Shown: positions 44,149 through 53,719 of the stretch, piece by piece
How positions within the stretch are numbered: position 1 is the stretch's first letter
Layout of the letters: each line of letters starts with the position of its first letter
DNA from: Undibacterium parvum
GTDB lineage: Bacteria > Pseudomonadota > Gammaproteobacteria > Burkholderiales > Burkholderiaceae_D
Reading direction: 5' to 3'
Length of the DNA: 64,000 nucleotides
NCBI RefSeq assembly: GCF_003955735.1
Contig: NZ_CP034464.1
Location: forward strand, 3,534,001 to 3,598,000
Position numbers and translations under genes: made by a program
The notes under the pieces: model-generated
Databases searched by the model: none
Told to the model about the DNA's origin: nothing
What the model saw: the letters and a program-made list of their open reading frames with translations, nothing else

Positions 44149-46317
44149 ATGACTTTTTACTTGCCTTTAAGTCTGATACTGGGCGGTGCTCTTTTTTTGA
44201 TACTGCTGCTGATCGCGTATTGCTACCGGCATGCCGCTGCGTCAAAGCTGCCTCTACTCAGCGAGCCTGAGCAATTACGCGGACTCTTGCAACTGATGGA
44301 CAACGGCATACTGGTCGCCAGTCACACACAACAAATTGTTTTTGCCAATCCCGCCGCTTTAAGCATACTCGGCTTAGATAGCAGCCAATTGCCGCAGTTG
44401 TACGATACGCAGCTCACCCAATTTTTCTGTGAAGACGGCCAAGCTGTCAGGTATGAAGACGCTGGGCTCTGGCGTAGTTTTAGCAGCGCCGAGGCGCAGC
44501 GCGAACTGCGATTGGGGATCAGCGTGTCAGCGGCACCAATTAAATATTTGCTATTTAATACCGAGCCGATATTCTCAAAACAAAATCCTGAGCAGGTTGA
44601 GTTTCTCTTGATAACTATGCGCGATATCACTAGCGCTCGCAAGGCCGAGAGAGATCTGCGTGAACGCGAGGCGATACTCGCCCGCGTATTCCAATTGGTA
44701 CCGGCGACCCTGACCATTACGCGCATGAGTGACGGTCACTATATCGATGTCAATCGTAACTGGGAACCTTTGTCCGGCTTTACCCGCGAAGAGGCCTTGG
44801 GCCGCAATTCCAGCGAATTAAAAATCTGGGGTATGCCCGAGCAAAGAACAAAAATGATAGAGCAAATCGCGCAGTTTGGCGAAGTGCATAATATGATCAT
44901 CGCCTTCCGCCACAAGCAGGGACATATCTTCCAGTGTCGGGTTTCTGGTTCTAAATTCGAGGCTGGCGAAGGGGCCTATCTGCTGCTGTCGGTACAAAAC
45001 ATCGATCAAGAAATCGCCACTGAAAATGCCAAGATCAAGGCGGAAACTTTACTGCGTGAGAGCGAGAGAAAATATTCAAATATCGTGCAGCTTTCACCGA
45101 TTCCCCTTGGCCTGATCAGAATGCAGGATTCCTGCTTGGTTGAACTCAACGATAGTTGGGTTACGCAATTTGGCTATACTCGCGAGGAGGCGGTCGGGCG
45201 CACAGCTTTGGAAATGAATTTTTGGTACGATCTGCAAGAGCGTGAACGCCTCATGCTAAAAATGCGGGAAGACGGCATGCTAGACCGTTTCGAAGCGCAT
45301 ATCCGCACTAAAGCCGGTGAGATTTTGATCTGCCTGATCTCGGTCAGAAGCTTTGTCATGAAGGGCGAGGACCTGTTTCTTTTCTGCATACAAGACGTCA
45401 CGCGACAGTATCAGGTAGAGCAAGAAATCCGCGATATGACACTACAATTAGAAGAACGCGTCATACAACGTACCTTAAGGCTAGAGCACGCTAATCTAGA
45501 GTTGGCCAATGCGATGGAGTCACTCAAATACGCCCAGGATGAATTGATACGTTCAGAAAAAATGGTGGCCTTGGGAAAACTGGTGGCCGGTATTGCGCAT
45601 GAACTCAATACGCCTATCGGCAATGGGGTTACCGTCGCCAGCACTTTGCAGGATAATGCGCGCGCCTTACTCAGTGCTATGGACGAGGGCAGTTTGCGTA
45701 AGTCGGCACTACAGCAGTATGTGCAAAGTGCGCTTACCGGGACTGATATTCTGATGCGTTCGCTGGGTGCCGCACGCGATCTGATCGGCAGCTTTAAACA
45801 GGTGGCGGTTGATCAAGCCAGTAATCAGCGTCGCACCTTCGATCTTAAAACGCTGCTGGAAGAAATCGTAGCGACTTTGTCGCCCATGTATAAAAAAGGC
45901 CCGTTTGGCCTGGTGCTGGTGCTTAGTGCTGGCATTACTATGGATAGTTTCCCAGGACCTTTAGGACAGATACTCACTAATTTTTTGAGTAATGCGCTGG
46001 CACATGCCTTTGAGGGGCGCGAGCAAGGTGAAATGCGCTTAAGCACACAAATGCAAGATCCTGATCATGTCGGGTTGGTGTTTTCAGACAACGGCGTAGG
46101 CATCGCTGAACTCGATCAAAAACGCGTGTTCGATCCCTTTTTTACGACCAAACTCGGGCAGGGCGGATCAGGCTTGGGTATGCATATCGTCTACAACATC
46201 ACTACGGGCATCCTGGGCGGCACGATACGGCTAGAGAGTGAACTAGGCCACGGTACACGTATCGTGCTGGTGTTGCCGCTAAGGGCACCAGAAATATCGC
46301 TCGATGCAAATGCTTGA
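44149..46317 (+). CDS. PAS-domain sensor histidine kinase
   Basis: A membrane-anchored kinase of 722 residues. One hydrophobic helix is at 1-25. Three PAS-like domains follow at about 40-165, 172-300 and 310-430 (SGFTREEALGR and FGYTREEAVGR mark the second and third). A coiled linker leads to the phospho-acceptor His at about 483 (VAGIAHELNTPIGN). The ATPase domain has N-box LTNFLSNALAHAF, G1 DNGVGI, F-box DPFFTT and G2 GGSGLGMHIVYNI. The HELNTPIGN form belongs to a subgroup with an extended dimerisation region. The signal is unknown; PAS domains suggest redox, light or small-molecule sensing. Confidence 0.93.
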   Translation: MTFYLPLSLILGGALFLILLLIAYCYRHAAASKLPLLSEPEQLRGLLQLMDNGILVASHTQQIVFANPAALSILGLDSSQLPQLYDTQLTQFFCEDGQAVRYEDAGLWRSFSSAEAQRELRLGISVSAAPIKYLLFNTEPIFSKQNPEQVEFLLITMRDITSARKAERDLREREAILARVFQLVPATLTITRMSDGHYIDVNRNWEPLSGFTREEALGRNSSELKIWGMPEQRTKMIEQIAQFGEVHNMIIAFRHKQGHIFQCRVSGSKFEAGEGAYLLLSVQNIDQEIATENAKIKAETLLRESERKYSNIVQLSPIPLGLIRMQDSCLVELNDSWVTQFGYTREEAVGRTALEMNFWYDLQERERLMLKMREDGMLDRFEAHIRTKAGEILICLISVRSFVMKGEDLFLFCIQDVTRQYQVEQEIRDMTLQLEERVIQRTLRLEHANLELANAMESLKYAQDELIRSEKMVALGKLVAGIAHELNTPIGNGVTVASTLQDNARALLSAMDEGSLRKSALQQYVQSALTGTDILMRSLGAARDLIGSFKQVAVDQASNQRRTFDLKTLLEEIVATLSPMYKKGPFGLVLVLSAGITMDSFPGPLGQILTNFLSNALAHAFEGREQGEMRLSTQMQDPDHVGLVFSDNGVGIAELDQKRVFDPFFTTKLGQGGSGLGMHIVYNITTGILGGTIRLESELGHGTRIVLVLPLRAPEISLDANA

Positions 46318-46401
46318 GGGGCGGTTAGGGGATATAAAAGTCTTACTTAGTTTCTGATTCTGCATAAAAAAATAAATCGATAGCATTTTACCTAGCCCAT
46401 T

Positions 46402-47085
46402 ATGTGTGTCAATTACACTCCCAGCCGAAAAGATTTGTTTGAAGAGAAATTTGGCGCTGCGGCGCCCGACGCGGAATGGAAAAACGAAATCTGGCAAGAT
46501 TATCCGGCGCCTATCATCCGTCACGACGCATGCGGGCAACGCCAGGCCGTCTTAGCCAGTTATAGCATGCTACCTAAGGCGCGCCTGGCGCCAGGAGTGA
46601 AGCGCTTTAGCACCATGAATGCGCGTGCCGAGACTTTGGCTCAGTTGCGCAGCTATTCTCAAGCCTGGCGAGGAGGCCAGCTTTGCCTAGTGCCTATGCA
46701 GCACTTTTTCGAGCCTAGTTATGAAAGCGGTAGAGCAGAGCGCTGGCAGATTGGGCTGAAAGATGCGAGTGATTTTGCCGTGGCTGGGCTGTATAAAGAA
46801 TGGCGAGAGCAGGACCAGCTGAGTTATTCGTTTACTCAAATTACCATCAATGCCGATCAGCATCCATTGATGCAGCGCTTCCATAAACTTGGCGAGGAAA
46901 AACGCTCATTGGTGATCTTGCCCGATCAGAACTACGATGCGTGGCTGGCATGCAAAGATCCGCAACTAGCCAGCGGTTTTTTGCAACTCTATCCGGCCGA
47001 GCTGATGCACAGTCAGCCGGCGCTGAAAGCGCCTGGCAGTGCGTTAGAGAGTGTCGCCTCAGACCAGACTAGCTTTATTTTCTAA
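46402..47085 (+). CDS. SRAP domain protein (YedK/HMCES-like)
   Basis: A DNA-repair protein that covalently traps abasic sites in single-stranded DNA; 227 residues. The catalytic Cys2 follows the initiator Met (MCVNYTPS), which fixes the start. Other family residues are the Asn in MNARAETL, Glu in HFFEPSYE and a His in FHKLGEEKRS. The usual HDRMPVIL block is altered here (GEEKRSLVILP), so the protein belongs to a diverged branch. It stands alone between the kinase and a convergent amidohydrolase gene. Confidence 0.9.
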   Translation: MCVNYTPSRKDLFEEKFGAAAPDAEWKNEIWQDYPAPIIRHDACGQRQAVLASYSMLPKARLAPGVKRFSTMNARAETLAQLRSYSQAWRGGQLCLVPMQHFFEPSYESGRAERWQIGLKDASDFAVAGLYKEWREQDQLSYSFTQITINADQHPLMQRFHKLGEEKRSLVILPDQNYDAWLACKDPQLASGFLQLYPAELMHSQPALKAPGSALESVASDQTSFIF

Positions 47086-47117
47086 GCGACGCAAAGAGCA
47101 TGTCACTGAAGCGCACT

Positions 47118-48857
47118 TTAGAATTGTTTGCGACCAGCCAAATAAACGCTCAATAGCTCGATGCGATCAAGCGCATCTGTCGGCGTGCGGTAGGGATTTT
47201 GCTTGATAATTTGTAGGTCGGCCCACTTGCCTACTTCTAGGCTACCGGTTTTATCCGCTACCCCCAATTGGTAAGCGCCATTGATGGTCATGGCACGCAG
47301 TGCCTGCTCGATTGTGATGGCTTGCTCCAGATTGAGGTGCGCACCGCTGCTGGTTTTACGTGTGATCGCAGTCTTCATCAGGCTATACGCATTCGGGGGA
47401 AACATAGGACTATCGGCATGCAGCGTCGGGTGCATGTCCAGTTCAAAGGCGCGTTTTACCGGCAGGACTTGTTGCGCCATCTGCGGACCTATCAGTGATG
47501 CGCTGAGCGCGTCGCCATAATACAAAATATGATTGATGTGGAAACTCGGAGTGACCCTGAGTTCGGCCAGGCGCGGCATCAAATCGATAGGTAATAAAAC
47601 TGAATGTTCTATTCGCAGTGGTAGATCAGCCACCGGTTTTGCCTGGTTTAATGCGATGGCAGCGGCAACTTCACGGTTGGAAGCATCGCCTTGACTGTGA
47701 ATGGCAAGTTGCCAGCCTGAGCGCGAGTATTTTTCCAACTTGGCCTGCAGTTCTGTGGTTTCTATCATCGCCGCACCATGACTATTCGGCGCTATGTTGA
47801 GTGCCTGCGCCAACGGGGTGTCCAGATACGCTGCGCTAGTGTACATGCTGCCCGTATACGGTGAGCCATCGTGCCACAATTTGACGCCTAATACGCGGAA
47901 GTAAGGATCTTGTTGCGCTGCTGCCGGCGCATCGGGTAAATACTTGAGTTCGTCTTCCACCAGATAAAAAAATTGGCGTATGCGCGGTTGGAAATTTTTC
48001 GAAGAGGCGAGTCGCGCCATCAACGGTGGTACGTTATAACCGAGCGAGGCCATCGAGGTATAGCCGCGGGCCACTAGGCCATCAAGTACTTGACTGTAGC
48101 GATTAAATAGCTTCCACGGTGATTTGAGTTCCTTGAGTAAGGGCGCGGCCGCGCGGCCTTCCGCAATGAAGCCGCTCAGCTCACCATGCAGGTCTCTTTG
48201 GTAGTAGGCGCCGGCACCCGGATCAGCGGTCTCGCGGTTGATACCGGCAGCCTCAAAGGCTTTGCTATTGGCCCAGAACGAATGCAGCGACTGTGCGGCC
48301 AACACCACCGGATGATCCGGCGCGATTAAATCGAGCGCCTGGCGCATAGGCATCTGTAAATCAGGCACCAAAATCGGGTCTAGTCCAGCGCCATAGATCC
48401 ATTCACCCTTGGGCGTATTCTTGACTGCCAAGCGCAGTGCTTGCCAGACCTGCGCATTGTTTTGGTGACTGAAGCCACTGAGGTCGACCGCCGCGTTGAA
48501 GATGGCGCTGAGCGTGGGGTGTTCGTGCGCGGCGACGAAGCCAGGCATGAGCGTATGGCCCTGCAAATCATGTAGTTCGGTGCGCTCAGTTTTGAGTTTG
48601 AGCAAGTCGGCACTCCTACCTAAGGCCACGATTACGCCCTGGCGTATCGCGATAGCATCGACCACCTCATCCTTGCTATTGACCGTCAACACTATGCCAT
48701 TGTGAAATATAAGCTCGGGACCATTATCCTTAGCGCAAGCACTCAGCAACAGCGCAAGCAGCGCTAGTTGTGTCAAGCGTGCTATTTGTGCTAGTTGGGC
48801 TAGTTGTGGCGGGGTTAGGCTATGCCTCAAAGCGCTGAAATTGAAGTGCGTTTTCAA
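47118..48857 (-). CDS. Amidohydrolase, YtcJ-like, probable lipoprotein
   Basis: A metal-dependent hydrolase of the amidohydrolase superfamily, 579 residues. The leader ends in LLLSACAKD, a lipobox, so the protein is probably anchored to a membrane on the periplasmic side. The composite-domain start is FHNGIVLTVNSKDEVVDAIA, followed by HTLMPGFVAAHEHP (first metal ligands), AIHSQGDASNREV and the C-terminal KWADLQIIKQNPY. The start is a TTG at 48857 with GAGGATATTC upstream. The leader DNA is made of slipped CTAGTTG-like repeats. Substrate unknown; YtcJ-type proteins act on amide or carbamate bonds. Confidence 0.87.
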   Translation of the reverse strand: MKTHFNFSALRHSLTPPQLAQLAQIARLTQLALLALLLSACAKDNGPELIFHNGIVLTVNSKDEVVDAIAIRQGVIVALGRSADLLKLKTERTELHDLQGHTLMPGFVAAHEHPTLSAIFNAAVDLSGFSHQNNAQVWQALRLAVKNTPKGEWIYGAGLDPILVPDLQMPMRQALDLIAPDHPVVLAAQSLHSFWANSKAFEAAGINRETADPGAGAYYQRDLHGELSGFIAEGRAAAPLLKELKSPWKLFNRYSQVLDGLVARGYTSMASLGYNVPPLMARLASSKNFQPRIRQFFYLVEDELKYLPDAPAAAQQDPYFRVLGVKLWHDGSPYTGSMYTSAAYLDTPLAQALNIAPNSHGAAMIETTELQAKLEKYSRSGWQLAIHSQGDASNREVAAAIALNQAKPVADLPLRIEHSVLLPIDLMPRLAELRVTPSFHINHILYYGDALSASLIGPQMAQQVLPVKRAFELDMHPTLHADSPMFPPNAYSLMKTAITRKTSSGAHLNLEQAITIEQALRAMTINGAYQLGVADKTGSLEVGKWADLQIIKQNPYRTPTDALDRIELLSVYLAGRKQF

Positions 48858-49088
48858 GAGAATATCCTCAAAAGTAATGTAAAAGTGCGACAGTAAAAGG
48901 GGGCAAACAAAGTCCGGGCAAACCGGCGCTAGCCGCGCTGGTACGAGATTTTTCTCTCTGATTTAGCAGTGTAAGGCTACGCCATAGCGCCTTACACTTT
49001 TTCGTCTATGCCACTTACTCAGCAACGGCGTTTGCTGGCGCTCAGAAATAAAACAATCAGCAGAAAAATCGCGACTAACAAGATGCCG
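48858..49088. other. Intergenic region
   Basis: About 230 bp with no gene. It holds two related hairpin words, GTAAGGCTACGCCATAGCGC and a second CTTAC-ending copy (48971-48998), and leads into the palindromic repeat at 49089. Confidence 0.35.
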
Positions 49089-49157
49089 CCAGCGCGCATA
49101 TTCCATGCGCCTTTCCGGCCACCCTGGCCTGCAGCCCGCATGGGATATGCGTGCTGG
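49089..49157. repeat. GCGCATATTCCATGCGC palindromic repeat, copy B
   Basis: CCAGCGCGCATATTCCATGC and GCATGGGATATGCGTGCTGG form an imperfect hairpin over about 69 bp. It lies 12 bp beyond the stop of the Lnt-like gene and may terminate it. Confidence 0.85.
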
Positions 49158-49169
49158 CAGGGGGCTAAA

Positions 49170-51656
49170 TTATGCAGCGTAGACGTTGAAAAGTAGCCAG
49201 CTTGGTAGACCGAGATACAGCATTACATGGGCGATGCGTTCTAGCCAGCGCCGCATCGCGATGGTTTTTCCGGGGCTTAGTAAGGCCGTGATTAGGGTAC
49301 CGATTTCTATGCTGGCACGCAGTAGCGTCGCACTCAGTACTACACCGATAGACCAGGCGCTCCACCATAGCGCGAAGGCGATCAGGTAAGCCTTCAAACC
49401 AAAGCTATAGTACTCGCCGAACGCACTGCCGTAGGCAATATGCTGATGTAAATGGAAGGCCGGAATCGCCAAAGCCAGCGGCAGTAGGGCAAATTTTACG
49501 AGCGGATGATCTAGTCGCCAGCGCTGCATTGCCAAGCGTGCTTGCGCATAGCTGCTCAAGGGGGAAGGCGGGCAGGGTAATAGTGGCGGGCCACCGGCCG
49601 CCGCCAGTGCGCGTGCCAGCGCAGGCGGATTGGCCAGTGCCAGAGCGTAGCGCCAGCGCTGACCCGAGACCAGGCGCAAGCTGGCGCCGGGACAGGGCAG
49701 TGGCAGACGCCAAACCACCAGTGCGCTGATTTCACTGATCGCCAGTTCGAAACGCTGGGCACCACGGCTGAGCACCAGGCTGCCATTTTCTAGCGAGGCG
49801 CGCGCCGAATAGGCCAGTAGCAGGCTCCAGCTAGCCGCTTCAGGAGCAAGAAACAGGGCACCGAAAGTGCGTATTTGCGCCAGCGTATTGGTGCGCAGGG
49901 CTTCGTTAAATAACATCGCAGCGCACATCCACAGCAAGCTGGCGCGTGCAAAGGCGCGTAACAAAGCTGCAGCGTAGCGGGCGGCGGGCGGCAACAGCGC
50001 CACCCTGACTGGCAAGCGCAGCGGCTGTTCTGCGGCCGCATCGCCCAAGCGCCAGCCAGGTATCAGCGCCAGTATTGGCTGAGCTGCCAGCATCAGCAAG
50101 AACACGCTCGCGACCAACCCGACCCAGTCACCCCACCACACCATCAATGTGCGCGCTGGCGTAGTTACCGGCAAGGCCGCGATCACCAGGCTGCGTTCGC
50201 CCATGCGGCTGCCGGCCAAGGCATTGCCATAGGCATCGATGACTGCGCTGTAGCCATTGCTGGTGACGCGAAACTGCGGTAGTCTGGTTTCTATACTGCG
50301 AAACGCCGCTGCTGCCTGATGCAGTTGTGCGCCTAGTGGCTGGGAGCTGAACCAGGAATCGTTAGACATGGTAAGTATGGCGCGCGCACCGAGGCGCGCA
50401 CCGTGAATAGCGAGCCCGGTGTCAACATCGTCAAGACATATCAAAGGCAGAACCGGGATATCGCGGCCATCCGTTAGCCGCAGCGGAAACACTCTGGCGC
50501 CATTGCCAGCGCGCCAGTTGCCAGTCCACGGTAGTAGGCGTCGCAAGTTTTCGCTCTCTAGCCAGGCCGGCACATATTCGGTGAGCGGAAATAAGCGAGT
50601 CTTGCGATAAAAACCTAGCAGACCGTGATCTGGCTGCACAAAGGCGGCCGCATTGTATTCGCCCTGGGTATCGCTATCGTAAGTGCCAAACACGAAAGGC
50701 ACGCCAGCGGCCTTGATGGTCGCGAGTATCTCTTGATCAAACTCGGCACCGGCCTCGCTCTTGGGATGGCCGAAGGTGGTCGGGTAGGCGGTTTCTGACC
50801 AAAGCACTGCGTCCGCGCCCTGGCGCACCACGGCGTCGTAGCTCATCGCAAAATGGGTGTCGAGCACCTCGCGCACTACGGCATGCGCGCCCTTGGCCTG
50901 ACGCAGGCCTTCGTAGTCAGTCAGATTGGCCTGAATTAGGCCCATGCGCAGTGGCTTCTCGCTAACTGTCGGCTGGGGCGAGAGTGCTGGCACTAGCGTC
51001 AGCACCGTCATGCCGTAAGCTGTCAGCAGAGCTGGCACTAGTGCTGACATTGCCAGTGGTTTGGCAAACACGCGCCAGCCCAAAGTGCGGCGCGCGAGCG
51101 CTAAAGCTACGCCCTCGTTGGCCAGCAACAGTAAAAAAGTCAGACCAGCAGTGCCGCCGAGATCCGCAGCTTGCCGCATAAGTGGCGATGGATACAGCCC
51201 GTAGCCCAGGGTGTCGCCCAGCAAGCGCGGGACTAGATACTCAGTGGCAAGCCACGCGGCCGCGGCGGCCAGTGTGCGTAGCCTGACGCCGTAGCGATAC
51301 GAGGCGACATGGCGCACCAGGGCGAACACCAAAAATTGTGGTTGAAACAGCGGTGCGGCTAATAGCAGTAGCGCCAGGCCGGTGCCCGCTCCGACTTGGG
51401 TATAGCTACCGATGGCACTACCAAACCAGGCGAAAGCGGCCGCCGTGTAGGCCAGCGACATGGCATAGCCGCTCAACAGCGAGGTCCAGATGCTAGAGCG
51501 CGCATCGAGCGTGCGCAACCACGGCACTAACATCACAAAGCCGAGTAGATAAGCGGCACCACCGCGCACGTACAGCGCCGCCAAGAGTGCGCTGGCAAGT
51601 ATGCCCACCAAGGCGATGGTGGATCGTCGTATTTTAGAATTACTGAGAAGTGTCAT
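49170..51656 (-). CDS. Apolipoprotein N-acyltransferase-like protein with long C-terminal extension
   Basis: An integral membrane protein of 828 residues. The first 220 are membrane helices as in Lnt, followed by a nitrilase domain (about 235-510) with the Glu-Lys-Cys triad at E288 (WSETAYPT), K352 (YRKTRLFPLTE) and C407 (PLICLDD). Lnt proteins are normally about 510-540 residues with one last helix; this one has about 300 more residues with several hydrophobic segments and a cytoplasmic-type insert. It may N-acylate lipoproteins or a different acceptor. It is not beside the usual lnt neighbours (corC, ybeY), so it is probably a second, specialised copy. Confidence 0.83.
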   Translation of the reverse strand: MTLLSNSKIRRSTIALVGILASALLAALYVRGGAAYLLGFVMLVPWLRTLDARSSIWTSLLSGYAMSLAYTAAAFAWFGSAIGSYTQVGAGTGLALLLLAAPLFQPQFLVFALVRHVASYRYGVRLRTLAAAAAWLATEYLVPRLLGDTLGYGLYPSPLMRQAADLGGTAGLTFLLLLANEGVALALARRTLGWRVFAKPLAMSALVPALLTAYGMTVLTLVPALSPQPTVSEKPLRMGLIQANLTDYEGLRQAKGAHAVVREVLDTHFAMSYDAVVRQGADAVLWSETAYPTTFGHPKSEAGAEFDQEILATIKAAGVPFVFGTYDSDTQGEYNAAAFVQPDHGLLGFYRKTRLFPLTEYVPAWLESENLRRLLPWTGNWRAGNGARVFPLRLTDGRDIPVLPLICLDDVDTGLAIHGARLGARAILTMSNDSWFSSQPLGAQLHQAAAAFRSIETRLPQFRVTSNGYSAVIDAYGNALAGSRMGERSLVIAALPVTTPARTLMVWWGDWVGLVASVFLLMLAAQPILALIPGWRLGDAAAEQPLRLPVRVALLPPAARYAAALLRAFARASLLWMCAAMLFNEALRTNTLAQIRTFGALFLAPEAASWSLLLAYSARASLENGSLVLSRGAQRFELAISEISALVVWRLPLPCPGASLRLVSGQRWRYALALANPPALARALAAAGGPPLLPCPPSPLSSYAQARLAMQRWRLDHPLVKFALLPLALAIPAFHLHQHIAYGSAFGEYYSFGLKAYLIAFALWWSAWSIGVVLSATLLRASIEIGTLITALLSPGKTIAMRRWLERIAHVMLYLGLPSWLLFNVYAA

Positions 51657-51711
51657 CGAGGGATGTGGGAAAAGTCGCGGGAAAAATTATGGGGGAAATC
51701 GTAACTATTCA

Positions 51712-51896
51712 GCCTGCTACTAAAATTATTAAAACCTATAAACCTTTAAACCTATAAACCTTTAAACCTTTCACAGGAGGCACAGAGACACAGAGAAAAA
51801 ACGGAGAACTGCCTTGCTTTCCTCTGTGAATCTCTGTGTCTCTGTGTCTCTGTGTTGAGTGGTTTTGACTTGCTTCATAGCGGGCTGAACAGTAAC
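51712..51896 (+). repeat. CACAGAG-rich hairpin repeat, copy 2
   Basis: Matches 39340-39501 from GCCTGCTACTAAAATTATT to AACAGTAAC. The extra ~23 bp come from a tandem AAACCTTT/AAACCTAT array (51731-51768, about five units) expanded at the place where copy 1 has one AAAACCT. It fills the gap between the Lnt-like gene and the next gene. Confidence 0.85.
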
Positions 51897-51913
51897 GGGA
51901 AATCATGCAAATA

Positions 51914-52612
51914 TTATTTGTTGGCTTCGACCGGCGCAGGCAGCACGATGCGTCGATTTGGCAGCCCGGGCGGTGCCAGTTCGGGCGGCACCACACGGTC
52001 TTTTGGTAGTGGAATCGGTTTGTTGGCAGCGTCGAACAATTGATAATCCGGTGCGAACATCAAGATCGCTTCTATGCGCTGGCCGTCGTCGGTGGCTTGA
52101 TGATGTCGCACATAGCCTTTGGGCAGTACAAAGTCTTCGGGTACCGCCAGCCCAACTAGTGGTGGGCGGGTACCCGGTGGCGAGAATGCCCCTAGGCCGG
52201 TATGCACACCGGCCTCATGTAGGCGGGCGATTACCTCGGGCATGGTTGGTTTTTCACCGCGTGCCACATAATATTTCAAGTCACGCGTAGGGTCGGCGTC
52301 GCCTTCCAATGCGGGTGCTGCAATCTGGGGTAGGGGGCTTGCAGGTTGCTTGCTATTTGTGGATAGCCGCGACTCAACTGGCGCTGGCAAACTGGCAGCG
52401 CTACTTGTGCTATTAGTGCTACCAGCGCTACTTGCGTTAGCCGCATCTTCTGGTATCGAGCTTGACATCAATAGATAGAATAAAAAACTCAGCCCGCCGG
52501 CAGCGAGCAGGAGGGCGATCATCAGGTAGCCCGCGTTAGGGCTCCAGACCTTGCCCGCCGCGTGTCCATTTTTCTCGGTTGCGGCGGGCTTAGAACTAGC
52601 TGGTGTATCCAA
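51914..52612 (-). CDS. Hypothetical single-pass membrane protein
   Basis: A 232-residue protein with one membrane helix at about 28-50 (YLMIALLLAAGGLSFLFYLL), a Ser/Ala-rich linker and a C-terminal periplasmic domain (from about 105) rich in Pro. The C-terminal part ends in PPGLPNRRIVLPAPVEANK. No family is recognised. The frame starts at a TTG (52612) with GGAAAGC upstream. It follows the GDSL-type gene by 21 bases and is probably cotranscribed, so it may assist that secreted enzyme. Confidence 0.65.
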   Translation of the reverse strand: MDTPASSKPAATEKNGHAAGKVWSPNAGYLMIALLLAAGGLSFLFYLLMSSSIPEDAANASSAGSTNSTSSAASLPAPVESRLSTNSKQPASPLPQIAAPALEGDADPTRDLKYYVARGEKPTMPEVIARLHEAGVHTGLGAFSPPGTRPPLVGLAVPEDFVLPKGYVRHHQATDDGQRIEAILMFAPDYQLFDAANKPIPLPKDRVVPPELAPPGLPNRRIVLPAPVEANK

Positions 52613-52633
52613 GAGCTTGCTTTCCCTTGGTGA

Positions 52634-53719
52634 TTAAGGTGCCGCTGGATTGAAAGTCGAAATAGCCCACCCCATGCGCTCGTGGCCGTACTGATTCCAG
52701 ATCGGATTTTTGCCACTGACGAACGAGCTGTAGCGTGGTGCGCCAGTACCGGTGCTGCCGCCAAACAAGCCAGCGGTGACGGTGCTGCCTGTGTAAGTCG
52801 GGTGAGTATCATCAGACTGGATGTAATCATAGCTGCTGCCTGAGGATACAAAGTGCGTGTTGGCGTCACGGATGGTAGAGCGCAGCGTCGACGTAATCCG
52901 GGTCACGTAGCTCGCTTCGCTCTCACCGAGTACGTAGCGCAGCGCTTCGGAATCGATCTGGCCGTCGCCATTGCTATCGTAATCAGCCCCCATGTACTGG
53001 GCAAAATTATCTGCGCACGCGAAGCCTTTTTGGCGCGCAAAGTCACACATCAGGAAGTTAATTCTGGCGATCGAAGGCAAGAATTTATCTTGCATCTTGA
53101 CCGTAGCGCCAGTGCCGGCATCCTTGCAGGAACTTTGCGTATTGTCGGCCGCATAACCAGGATAATGCAGGTTAGAGACCACCTTAAGTTTGACACCAGA
53201 ATAGGCATTGGCATTGATGTAGTCCATCGCTGCAGCTACATTGGCACGGCAATTATTCTCTGCCGAAGTGAGCACACTGTAATCGCAAGTGCCAGTCTGG
53301 CCCTTGAAGGCGGTACGCGCTTGCAAGCCATCATTGCCACACATCTCGAAAGTGACCACGCGGGTATTGCTCGCTTGCATGTAAGAGCGCTCGGCCACGA
53401 TTTTATTGTTGTACACATCCGAGGCGATCGCGCCGGATTTGGTACGGCGCACGCTCTCGATATCGGCGTTCCATAATGCCGACATGTATTCAGCATCGAC
53501 GGTCGGTGCCGCGTACTTGGCTGCGTTGACGGTGGAGCCATTGTAGCCAGCGTAGATAGAATCACCGTAGGCCACCACGCGGTATTTGCTGGTGGTGCCA
53601 GCCCGGTCTATGGTCCACGAGACGTTTTGGTTCAGGGTGCTGGCGGCCGCTTCTGCGCCTAATGCCAGTAAGGTAATTGGTAACAGCGTGCGGATAGCAG
53701 TACGAAATCTCATCTTCAT
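52634..53719 (-). CDS. Secreted SGNH/GDSL-like hydrolase
   Basis: A 361-residue exported esterase-like protein. The signal peptide ends near AAAS (residue 27). Block I is VVAYGDSIYAG with the likely Ser nucleophile, block III FEMCGNDG supplies Gly/Asn, and block V DDTHPT supplies Asp and His. Several Cys residues could form disulfides. A segment YDSNGDGQID resembles a calcium-binding EF-hand loop. AGGAGAC lies six bases before the ATG at 53719. The substrate is unknown; an extracellular lipase/esterase role is likely. Confidence 0.85.
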   Translation of the reverse strand: MKMRFRTAIRTLLPITLLALGAEAAASTLNQNVSWTIDRAGTTSKYRVVAYGDSIYAGYNGSTVNAAKYAAPTVDAEYMSALWNADIESVRRTKSGAIASDVYNNKIVAERSYMQASNTRVVTFEMCGNDGLQARTAFKGQTGTCDYSVLTSAENNCRANVAAAMDYINANAYSGVKLKVVSNLHYPGYAADNTQSSCKDAGTGATVKMQDKFLPSIARINFLMCDFARQKGFACADNFAQYMGADYDSNGDGQIDSEALRYVLGESEASYVTRITSTLRSTIRDANTHFVSSGSSYDYIQSDDTHPTYTGSTVTAGLFGGSTGTGAPRYSSFVSGKNPIWNQYGHERMGWAISTFNPAAP

